From assembly GCA_004369045.1 (NCBI GenBank), contig ML213512.1, positions 370,698 to 434,697 of the forward strand: a DNA stretch of 64,000 nt, in the 5' to 3' direction. Position numbers and translations under genes: made by a program. The notes below the pieces were generated by a model. The model had not been told where the DNA came from. It saw only the letters and a program-made list of their open reading frames with translations, and did no database searches. Positions 1-10,363 of this stretch are shown here, piece after piece (position 1 is the stretch's first letter; every line of letters starts with the position of its first letter). This DNA is from Heliocybe sulcata (taxonomy: Eukaryota; Basidiomycota; Agaricomycetes; Gloeophyllales; Gloeophyllaceae).

Positions 1-1595
1 GCTGCCGTACGATGTGATGGCTATTGGGAATCACGAGCTGTACATCTACGCCAACACCTACGACATGTACACCAACTTCGTTCCGAAGCTTGGAGACCGC
101 TACCTCTCCTCGAACGTCAACATCACGGTCTACGACAAGAACAACAACAGCGTCAGCGTACCCGTCGGCTCGCGCTATCGCAAGTTCAAGACGCTTAAGG
201 GACGGCAGGTCACCGCTCTGGGTGTCCTATACGACTTCACTGGCAACGATGTCAATACGACAGTGCAGAAGGTGGAGAACATGGTCAAGGAGGAGTGGTT
301 TGCGGACGCGATCAAGGATGAACCAGACTTCTTCTTATTGGCAGGCCACATGCCCGTGTCTAACGACAACTGGCCCCTCGTATTTGATGCAGTGCGTGCA
401 GTGCATCCGGACACGCCAATCATCATCCTTGGTGGCCACACCCATATTCGGGACTGCAACCAGCCGGATGGGAGGTCCATGGCGCTGGAGAGCGGGAGAT
501 ACATGGAGACTGTTGGATGGATGAGCGTGAACTTGGACACGCCCGACAGCACAGGCAACTTGACCTTCACCCGGAGATACCTCGATCCCAATCGTGTTAC
601 GTACCAGGTTAGTGAAGTTATATTCCGGTATATGACTGTTCTGAGATACCTCTAGTATCACACCTTGACGAGCAACTGGACGTTCGACACTTTCCAGGGA
701 AAGGCTATCACTCAGGGTCTGCTTAATCTCTCCGAGGAGTACGACTTATCCGACCAGTACGGAGTCGCTCCCCATGACTTTACGATCAGCCAGTGCGTTC
801 TTTTAATGCTGCTCTCCATTTATGGTTTACTGACCTACCGTGTCGCAGGTCTCCCTACCCCTCGGATAACTCCTCCCTCTCTCTCTTCATACAACAAGCC
901 GCCCCTATTGCGCTGACCATCAACAACACGCGTGCCAACGTCCCGAACATCATGATCACCAACTCCGGCTCCCAGCGCTTCGACATCTACTCAGGTCCAT
1001 TCACGAAGAACGACCAGCTCACCGCGTCGCCGTTCGCGGATGCGTTCCTGTACATCCCCAACGTCACGTTCTCAGTGGCGAATCAGGTGCTGCCGGCGCT
1101 GAACGGGCAGGGCGCGGAGGAGAAACGTGGGCTGGAGAACCACATGTATGGTCGTGGAGATGTGGAGAGCGTGTATAGGAAGTGGCTGGCTGAGATGAAT
1201 ATGCATGCGGAGAGGGAGCTAGAGAGAAGAGTGGCTGCGAACGGGACGTTGGGATACGTCACTAAGGATGTAAGCGCCATTGCTCTCATCCGTCGCCATC
1301 ATCTTATTAATTTTACCAGGCTTGCCCCGGCGTGGGCGACGACACCTACCACACGCCTCTTCCATACTACTCGTCTCCCGACTTCATCGGCTCGATCCCG
1401 CCCTCGAACGTTAGCGACTTGGATCCCGTTGACCTCGTCTTCGTCGATTTTATCGAAACGCAACTGCTTGGGATTCTGAACACGGTGCAAAAGGCCAAGA
1501 ACTACACTACGGCGGACGTGCTGTCGTATACGCCGATTTTGTCCAATGCGGTGTTGGGGTTGTATGCTGAGAGGGCCTGGAATACGACTTCGTGA
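1..1595 (+). CDS. Calcineurin-like phosphoesterase / 5'-nucleotidase-type protein (5' end missing)
   Basis: The first bases are already coding, so the N-terminus lies outside the window. Visible exons are <1-607, 656-792, 849-1269 and 1320-1595; all joins keep the frame. Near the start is the metal-binding motif DVMAIGNHEL, and later LLAGHMP and GGHTHIRDC, the His-containing motifs of the calcineurin-like metallophosphoesterase fold. A C-terminal 5'-nucleotidase-like part follows, with several N-glycosylation sequons. This arrangement matches the fungal family typified by yeast YHR202W (vacuolar or secretory-pathway phosphoesterase). The substrate cannot be read from sequence. The 3' end is the stop at 1593-1595. 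Confidence 0.85.
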
Positions 1596-1857
1596 GGGAG
1601 GGTGGTAATATATGGTGGCTCTTGTATCTTATTTGCACTAATATTATAGGCTTTTGGCTATCAGAACATTTGCATGGTGCACGAAATACGGCGACCAATG
1701 TTCTAGCTGTTGCGGCTGCGGGGTGATCCCGGACGTGACACTTGACTGTGACGCACTGTGACCAAACGCGTCCAAGCTCGACTTACCCGTTACTGCGGTC
1801 TCTTGGTCCACAACGTCCTGCACTGCAAGCTGATTGGTATTTCCGGTCATGGGGAAG

Positions 1858-2510
1858 ATGGCGCTTCAGCTTGAAGAAAACTCAATTTACCTGGCAGCTT
1901 TCTACAGATCATATCCACCAGGAGAGCCTTTCCATTACGGACTGTACGCAAGGACGAGGTATGACAAGGGCTGCCTTTATCATGCGACCCAGGCGCCTGG
2001 GTGGGCGTTTCAAGCCAAACCTTCGAATCCTTCATCGGAACTTGAAGGTGAGCTTTCTTGATTCCTTGGCTTTTCGGGGTATCTTGCTCAGGACTGTTGG
2101 TGCCACGCCTTAGCTGTGGCTGTTATGAAAATCGGCACAATTGACGAATGCGCGGAAAAGCCTGAGAACTCTCTATTCAACACGTTGAAAGAGGTCCCGA
2201 TTCTTCGGTCTACTCTCATTGCTCCAGGCGAGGAGTGGCGGGCGATGCAATCATTGGACCAGGGATGCCATTGCTCTGCTTGTCGAGAAAGGTTAGCTGT
2301 CCTCGCTATGTCTGGATCTGGTGAATGACGCTCTTATGTATGTCCACATCATCTGTACGCACGGAGTCGATTGCATATTCAACAGACTCGGTCCGTGTAG
2401 ATGATGTGGACAAGCTCTGGGGTGATGTTCGTCAAGCTGCTCTTCCCCACCGAGACTCCGTCCCAGCGGGGGAGGGTTCCTGTGTGTCCGTCACTCCCAA
2501 TGGCCGGTGA
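1858..2510 (+). pseudogene. Small DUF6914-like protein gene with an apparent one-base frameshift
   Basis: Not in a characterised family. Exon 1 (1858-2047; an alternative ATG is at 1849) encodes a start resembling fungal proteins annotated DUF6914: an aliphatic opening, then FHYGLYA and YHATQAPGW. A 66-nt intron (2048-2113) joins in frame to VAVMKIGTIDE and EVPILRSTLIAPGEEWR. The family's next block is WxC..WV.+A, and here CNHWTRDAIALLVEKG is present but one base out of frame (around 2237-2245). The shifted frame then splices in phase (donor GTTAGC near 2292, acceptor at 2400) to a last exon ending at 2510. Either this is a recently broken gene or the assembly has an indel. The family assignment is from memory of the motif order. 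Confidence 0.5.
2341..2412. repeat. 14-bp perfect inverted repeat spanning a predicted splice acceptor
   Basis: TGTCCACATCATCT at 2341-2354 is repeated in reverse complement at 2399-2412, and the match continues inward with small gaps to about 21 bp. The loop is about 44 nt. It lies in the last predicted intron of the DUF6914-like gene, and the right arm covers the predicted acceptor (TGTAG at 2396-2400). It may be a small foldback element or a chance hairpin. Confidence 0.6.
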
Positions 2511-3026
2511 CTCTTAGGCTTCAAGTCTACGGTTCGTAATATTGAATTGAGCATCTCAGTCCGGTGTAACCTTCCGCTCACACTGCTAGTGCCCGCGGGC
2601 CGCACCCTACATTTCATTAATAGTCGGAGCTATGATCTATTTTACACCGAACTAGTCGTATCTGCCTACCTGTTATATGTACCGTGTCCCAAGGCCTTTG
2701 AAATCAAATGAACGGCTTGTCTGATTGGAGGGCGTGGCGTGAACCGCAGCTTCGTGGGATACTACTTGATACAGCCCTCCGCCGTCGATTCGTGCTTCGG
2801 GAAGGCGCGGTCAGAGCTCGTCTCGTTTCCTGTAGCCTCAGGAGAGGTCTCTGTATTGTGGATTACTTGTGCGAGGTACGCCAGAGCAGAGGCAGTGCGC
2901 AAGGTCTATTGGAGCAGCCGGGCTGATCAACATCATTCGCTCATCACAGCCAGTGGCAACCGCGGCCTTGTCTCATCAATATACGACACATCTAACGACC
3001 CTTACGACTCTTTGACTCCGTCTACT
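2511..3026. other. Intergenic, no gene seen
   Basis: Between the DUF6914-like gene and the F-BAR gene. Open frames run through part of it (from 2739 into the F-BAR start) but lack a supported start or splice structure. It should hold the F-BAR promoter and 5' UTR. Confidence 0.5.
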
Positions 3027-6000
3027 ATGACTGCTCGACGGCAGGCCTCGACGACATCGCTCGCAAAGTATGCGAGAGCCAACTCGCCGGATTTATCGCA
3101 GCGGTCGCTGGACTTCTGCAACGCATTCTGGGGAGCAGGGGATGGCGGCGTTGACGTGTTATTTGCCCGGATGCGTGGTGCCGTGAGGACGATGGAGGAG
3201 CTGAGGAACTTCTGGAAAGAGAGGTGAGCCATGGTCAGTTGTAGCACCAGGGGTTGCTCAGTGCCCCGAGCCAACAGAGCTGCGATTGAGGAGGACTACG
3301 CTAAGCGGTTGGCGAAGCTGACCAAGATACCCCTAGGGCGAGACGAAATTGGGTACGTACACATACATGATAACTCCTCTGGCTGCTCATCGTCCCTCGC
3401 AGAGAGCTCCGAAACTCACTCGATACGCTACGCCTCGAAACCGACAAGCAAGCCACGTTCCATCTTCAGCTGAGCCAGCAGATCCGGACTGATCTCGAGG
3501 GCCAGACGGCGACGTTCTGTGCGAGACAGGCACACCACCGCAAGACCTTCCAAACTGCCATTGAGAAATCGTTCAAGATCAAGCAGGCGCAGGAATCCCA
3601 TGTGAACAAGGCCCGCGAGAAGTACGAGGCCGACTGCATGCGGATTAACGGCTACACGGCCCAGTCGACACTGGTGCAGGGCAAGGACCTGGAAAAGATC
3701 CATCAGAAGCTCGAGAGAGTGCAGCAGACGGTGCAGGCGAATGAGAGGGATTTTGCCAACTTTGCGCGCGCGCTAGCGGAGACGGCGCGACAGTGGGAAC
3801 TGGACTGGAAGGCGTTCTGCGACAGCTGCCAGGACATGGAAGAGGAGAGAATGGATTTCATGAAGGATAATGTGTGGGCCTATGCGAACGCTGTCTCGAC
3901 GGTCTGTGTACACGACGACGAGGTGCGTAGCGGCGTTTCTACTCCTGCGGTAAACTACAGTTTGCTCTATAGTCCTGCGAGAAGATTCGTTTGTCTCTGG
4001 AGCAATTTGAGACCGAGAAGGACATGGAGAACTTTGTGCGCGACTACGGTACAGGCCCGTCTATCCCCGAACCTCCACAGTTCATCAACTACACCGACCC
4101 CGATGCTGTCATGAACTCCTCTTCACGCCCGACGAGCCATACCGCACGCTTCACGCGAGCATCACAGCGGCGGGCACAGCAACCTCCACCTCCACAAGCA
4201 CCACCACCAGAGGAGGAGGAGCCACCAGTTAATACTGCAGGCCGGGGCGCAGGCGGAGGACCAGGGCCCAGCCCGATGGATGGTGCTAACGGTGTCACTC
4301 GCAGCCAGACGCAGAGCCGCTCGGGCACGGCGCAATCTAACGTACGTCGCGCAGACACGATGTCGTTCAGGCCGCCGAACGAACCCCACGCTGAGCTCAT
4401 TGACCCGATGAGCAAGACAATGATCAAGATCGGGGAGAACGCGTATGAGGTGGACCCCAGCCAGGATCCGCAGGGGCAGGGGTCGAGGCGTGGACATGCT
4501 CAGCAGAACGGCGCACCGAAGCCGGGTGTCGGGGACGATACTGACCCTTTGGCAAGGGCCATGACAGAATTAAGGACCCAAGCGGGGACAGTCCGCCGTG
4601 CGCCGACGAGGAAGGATACGAGTAGCTCGAGGCCAGGTACGAGCCGCGGGCCACCGTCGTCTCATGGTCCTGGGTCGCCCTCGAACACGAACCTGGCTGC
4701 CCCGCAGTCGTCCAGCAACGTCAATGGGAACCAGAGCAACAAATGGCGGAACTCTGCTGAAGTTGTCGTCGGCTCCTACCCCCTGCCTGCCTCGCAGTCA
4801 CGCTCAGCCTCACCCAACCCGCCTACGGCTGCGTTCATGAGCCCCAGCAGGCCGCCATCGACTATTGGCGACTCGAACCTCCCTGTGGAAGATGTGCTGA
4901 AGGACTACCAGCAGAGCTTCCCTGGTGAACGGAAGTCGCTCAGCCGGCAAAATAGTCGTAGGAGCAGCGTCAGCGGTCTGAGCCAGAATGACCAAGGGCA
5001 GAGGATAGGCAGACCTGTGAGTCGAGAAGGACATGCGGGCATCGGGGCGCATGGACGCAGCCCGAGCCCTGGCCTGCCGATCTCGAGGAGTGCGAGCCCT
5101 TCGTTGATGAACGTGGCGCCCCAAGTGAATGATAGTCGCAACAGCTTGACATCGCCAGCCCGACAAGTTGTCCGAGCCGGATCCTCCGCATCGAGCACGC
5201 GAGGCCCGCAGCGCGCTGTGTCCCCGAATCCCGTCGGCATCGCGCTGGACCCAAACGGGCGGGTAGCCATGGACTCGATGGCGGACAGGTATGCTGCCGA
5301 GCAGCAGCGGCGACAGCAGCAGCAGCCTGCGTACAACCAGAATCCGCCACCGCCTGCAAATCAAGTCCGCAGGACGAGCACGTATGTGTCACCTACTGGT
5401 CCGCCGAATGGGCAGCAGCAGCAGCAACATTCCTCCTATGCCGCTCCGCCTCCGCCACCTGCAGCTGCTCCGCCTGCAGGCTACCAGCCAGCCCAGCCGA
5501 CGTACGGACACCCACCCCAGCAGCAGTACTACCAACCGCCGCCGCCTCATGTGCATCAACCCCAACCCCATATGGGCTATGGCAACACGCCTGCTGATTT
5601 GCAGCGCGGGGCGTCGTTGTCGTATGGTGGTGGTGCGCCTTCGCACTTGCAACAACCTGGGTATAATGGGTATGGGTATAATCCTGCAACCGTAGCTAGA
5701 ACGCCATCGCCCCAGCCACCACCAGCACAAATGGTGCCTAGCTCGCAAGCTCCGCCCCCTACGAACCAGTATACCGAAGAGGGCAAGCCGGTCTTGTTTT
5801 ATGGTATGTTGGTCCATTCGCTAAATCCACGTATCTGACGATCTTGTGATTTATTAGTCAAAGCACTCTTCGACTACCAAGCGACCATTGAGGAAGAGTT
5901 TGATTTCCAGGCTGGTGATATCATCGCGGTTACCTCGACGCCAGAGGATGGGTGGTGGAGTGGTGAGTTGTTGGATGAGGCTCGGCGACAGCCCGGGAGG

Positions 6001-6036
6001 CATATATTCCCCAGCAATTTCGTCTGTCTGTTCTGA
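3027..6036 (+). CDS. Cdc15/Imp2-type F-BAR and SH3 protein (cytokinesis)
   Basis: Five exons: 3027-3223, 3278-3352, 3403-3922, 3973-5803, 5858-6036; they sum to 933 aa. Residues about 20-270 are a helical F-BAR domain, with the FCH signature FW+ERAAIEEDYAKRL followed by long coiled coil (KAREKYEADC, QWELDWKAFCDSCQDME). Residues about 300-870 are disordered, rich in Ser, Pro, Gln and Gly, with many RS.SP sites typical of a phosphoregulated linker. The last 60 residues are an SH3 domain (KALFDYQATIEEEFDF...GDIIAV...DGWWSGE...FPSNFV) split by a 54-nt intron. This order is that of the fungal contractile-ring scaffolds Cdc15, Imp2 and Hof1. Which paralogue it is cannot be decided here. The ATG at 3027 is the first in frame that precedes the F-BAR helix directly. 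Confidence 0.9.
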
Positions 6037-7225
6037 TTCCCATGTTTACTGTGAATATGTGCCACTGCTCTCATGTTGTGCTTGCTAGTCTGGTAATACC
6101 TGGACTCGTTATTATTTACTATACCTCGTCTTAGTGCAAGTACAACCCCGGCTGGGTAATTGATCCGAGGCTGATGACGTCGTCCGCTCAGCGTATCCAT
6201 ATTATCCGGTTCTGCCTCACTACGCCAATTTACGCGTAATTTGAACCCGGCGCCCTCAAGCCCTTCAAATTCACGTTGCTAGCTGCCGTTACGACCACAC
6301 GCAGTCTTAGGCCAAACTGGGGGAGACGTTACACTATATTTTGTAATGTATCCGGTCGAAAAGGTCCGTGTTGCCAAGTATGGAGGTCACTGCTACTAAT
6401 ATGTTGACCCTCGGCGTAGGATGCTGGATACCACTACGTTCTTGGGAGCAGGTAGCTTAGCGAGCCGCTGACCTGCCCAATAGGCTACCTGCTTTGATAC
6501 GACACCACAGAAAAACCGTAGCCATCGGAGCTCTGCCTTTGACGGTAAGCGACCCTGGCGGTGTTGTTCCGAGGAGAAAACGGTCCGGCCAATTGCTTTT
6601 CAAACCCAAGGCTTAGGCTGGCAGCTATAGGTCAGAGGCCGCAATTGCCTCCGGTTCCTCATGAACCAATAGGGATGTTGCTCGCTAGGCGTGACGGTTC
6701 ATATCCGTGGACCCCTGCATGTATAGCACTGCTCTAGCCTTACATACAACAGCTGGACTGGCCACCACACTTATGAACGTGAGGCAGATCCAACCAGACC
6801 CTGTTATAAAGTGGTTTAGCGCGGTGAGTGATCAAATCGGCCATTGATTCGTTGCGGCACGAATATTGATCGAACCTGTCTGCTAGCCTATCTCCTCAAA
6901 AGCTTTCTGGATCTCGTGAAGATCTGTCCCGTCATGTGTTCGGCTAATGTCACCGCGCTCGCGTACCTCGTCGGAAGTGGCTGTTACTGGCTCTCATAAT
7001 TCCTCAGATCTGCACCCTACGGGAGGAACCGTATATAATGTTCCGACGGAGCCAGCTATCCACCTTGCATCTTGTCGCTCTCGGGGTATGGACCTCTGCG
7101 TTCCGTCTCGGTGGAAGCACCTCGACGCGGACAAGCCTCCTTTGCCCATCGCCGACTTGTCCGCCGTATATCTTCTGCTGCGCAGTTGGTGGGCTGGCCT
7201 TTTCATCCCAGATACCCTGCCCACA
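6037..7225. other. Intergenic, 1.2 kb, no gene seen
   Basis: Holds the 3' UTR of the F-BAR gene and the promoter of the CoA-transferase gene. The open frames in it show no family motif and no consistent splice structure, and no repeat was noticed. Confidence 0.5.
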
Positions 7226-9725
7226 ATGTCTTCTACGATGCCCGTCTTCGAGGACACCCCAGTGCCGCAGGAGGCCATGACGATACTCATGAAACTCTTC
7301 CACGAAATCGAAGTGCCCGCTGAGGTACGAGATGTTGCTCAGAACACCATCTTTACTGGCACGGCCGAGCCCATTGTGAGTTCAAAATTCTGTCAGGATA
7401 TCGCCGTATCGTACTAATCAACTTGTGAACAGCTTCCCCTTCCTCATAAGCACTTTGCTATTGCATCCGCCCTACAGGGATTGTACGGTGCCTTTGCGAG
7501 TCATATTTTCGCTTTGCGGACTGGAGAGACTCCGTCATCTGTATCTGTCGATGTCGATCACGCCGGTTTGTCCCTGGCCGGTTTGATGCTTGTGGAGGTG
7601 GATGGAAAGCCCCTCTGTAGCGCTTTGAAGCGAATTCCCAAGATTCCTGCGGAGGTAAGTGCCTTCATAGATACAAATTCATGTCATTCACCGCTTTCTA
7701 GGATCCATTGTGGTACCAGCCTATCAAATCTATGGTGTCGACAGTGTATCGGTGTACCGATGGTGTATACTTCCATCCTCATGGCTCCCTAAACCCCCGC
7801 TTCACAATAGCGTCCATGGGTATTGAGCCAGACTTGGAGGTGGATGAGCAGGGTGCACGGGAAGCTGTTCAGGCATTTGTTGAACGGCGGACCGCCTCGG
7901 ATATGCTCCAGTGGTCTGTTGGGCTAGGATTACCCGGCGATGGTCAGTCGCCTCCTTCGCCGATCTCGAGGAACCGCAATCTGACCTCACTATTATTTTA
8001 ACTTAAAGTTTGTCTGCGGCCCGCCGAGTTCGACAATAGCGGACATGTGCGTCGACTACAGGCGCCAGCCTCCCGGTGCGGGAGCTAACTTTTTCTTTAT
8101 TGTCTATAGGGACATATCGCATCCGCCTGGAAGCTGATAACTCCCCATGCCCAACGGGAGGACTTGACACCTCCCATTCGTTTTCTGAAGTCGCCTAATA
8201 CTGGCAGACCATTAGATGGTATCAAGGTCTGATAGTTCAGCGCAGTCTTCCATAAATGTCGGCTGAAGTAATTGCCCAGGTCCTTGAGATGACCCGTGTC
8301 ATCGCCGGGCCAGCTATCGGGCGCCATCTCGCCGAACTGGGTGCCACTGTAGTGCGTTTCATTTCCCCCCATCTGCCCGATTACGGGTTCTACTTCCAGG
8401 TGAGTCGGATCGAACCTATATGCATCGTTCCCAGCCAACCTTGCTTCCGAAGCCGGACTTCAACTTGGGTAAACGTGCAGTCCACATTGACCGTGAGTAC
8501 GGGCTTCACTTGGTTAGATCCTAACCTCACGTCGCCTCAGTCCGCACAGACCGAGGGAAAGCCCAGCTCAGGCACTTGCTGGAAGAGGCGGATATATTCG
8601 TCCATGGATACCGACCAGGTGTAACTGATCGTTTGGGATTCGGGAACGAAGTCCTCAACCAGATTGCGGTGAATCGTGGGAAGGGATGTACGTTTTTTTT
8701 TTTTTTTCCAGACAGCTGCGAACCGCATACTAAATCCTACTTGCAGTCGTCATCGTATCCGAGAATGCGTATGGACACGAGGGTCCATGGGCTTGGAGAC
8801 CTGGGGTAAGTACCCTTCAGGCTTCCGCGCCCAGATGCAGGGCTCGATGCGGATGCCTTTACTGACCCTCATCGTGGCTATCCGCCAGTTCCAGCAGATT
8901 GCCGATGTCGTTTCTGGGCTTGCTTGGGAAACGGGAGCGGCTTGCGGGCAGAACGCGCCTATTGTGCCTTGCTGGCCTATTACCGGTACGTCTATTCCAC
9001 ACAACTCGCGCCTTGGCCTCGGGATACTGACCGAGCTGTCCGATATCCTCCGGCCCGTTGTTATGTCCGAACACATAATAGATTACTGCACTGGGTTGAT
9101 GGGCGCCATCGCGGTCCTGCAAGGCCTAATCAAGCGCTCCCGACACGGAGGCTCGTGGCATGCCCCTGTGTCATTGCTGCAGTACGTATTCCTCTTGCTT
9201 CTCCCGGTCCTACAGCACGCAAGGCCGATGCTGATGTGCCTCGGTTCCGAACAGATACGCACTGTTTGCGCGTAAGCAAGGGCAATACTCGCATGCGTAT
9301 GTCCGTGCATTGTACGAGTCTGGACCGCGACACACGGGCGCGCACGCCATGCCTGCCATGACCTCGGCGTGAGTTGCATATACCCTAACCTAACGTATTG
9401 CCCGAATCTCATTTGGTATCTTTATGCAGACAAATCTCTCACTTGAAGACCACTATGCCGACCCTCTTCGACGCCAGGTTTTTCGAGACATCGGGTTCCT
9501 CTTACGGAGTCATTCGTCATCTCAAGCGCGTGGTGCGCTTCACGGAGGCCGAGGATATGCCCTCTGGATTTGGGTATAGCCCGTCATGGGGTGAAAGCAA
9601 GGTCGGGTGGGACGATGAAGATGCACAGCAACTGGAGGCCGAGGTCTGTCACGTTACATTATATGCTGCGCTGCGCCTGAAGTTGACATAAACGTTCTTC
9701 ACAGCTGCGCAGAGCTGGACTGTAG
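7226..9725 (+). CDS. CoA-transferase family III (CaiB/BaiF-like), two-half fungal form
   Basis: Fourteen exons, all in frame, give about 565 aa: 7226-7375, 7433-7654, 7702-7942, 8009-8046, 8110-8226, 8280-8399, 8435-8492 (or from 8453), 8541-8687, 8747-8805, 8889-8985, 9082-9181, 9255-9368, 9430-9643, 9705-9725. The C-terminal half has the classic family III start (RPLDGIKVLEMTRVIAGP, then LAELGATVVR), the helix-strand block LNLGKRAVHIDL and ITDYCTGLMGAI, whose Asp is at the place of the catalytic acid that forms the mixed anhydride with the CoA ester. The N-terminal half resembles a second, more divergent copy (YGAFASHIFALRTG.....DVDHAGLSLAG; later YRCTDGVYFHPHGSL). Family members move CoA between carboxylic acids or racemise acyl-CoAs; the substrate is unknown. 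A T17 tract lies in intron 8 beside the donor. Confidence 0.85.
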
Positions 9726-10363
9726 CTGCGCCAAGCCGAGCCCTGCCTTCGGGATTGTGTGGTATCCTGTTCTGATGTTCATGACTCTGACGGTCTTGAT
9801 TATACGTATCCTTATATGTCTTCCTTATGTAGCGCTATGACTCTAGACCCATTACTATAGACGAGATCCTCCCTGTAACGACCCACAGCCTAGTACCCGT
9901 GTCATAGTCGTACTGAATAGCTAGTTCATGTTGTACTTCACAGCGACCATACACAGCGTTGCTTCCTTCGCAGCCTATGTGATGTAACCAGATAGTACTA
10001 TGGTCGATCCAGGCGGAAGATCATGATATCAGTGAGGATCCCCACTGGACCAGACTGCGCAAGCCTTCAATGGATCGTGGTATTATCATATGTACGAGAT
10101 GCACTGTATAAGGGGTGAATCAATGAGCTTCAAGCTGAAGCGCTGACTAGGCACGTAACGGCCCGGAGGCACTAAGGGCTGCGTATTAACTGAAATTATC
10201 CCCCACCGCCCTGCCTGATCGCATACGAACGACTTTATAGTGAAGAATGGCGGCGTTCATAGCCGCGACAAAGGAACTACATGGACATACATTCACGCAT
10301 TACGACAAAACAAAGCCTCACATAACATATGAAAGAACGCAGGAAACAACAGGGTACAGTAAC
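9726..10363. other. Intergenic between convergent genes
   Basis: Space between the convergent CoA-transferase gene and the reverse-strand membrane-protein gene. I see only likely 3' UTR sequence, with no open frame of note. Confidence 0.5.
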
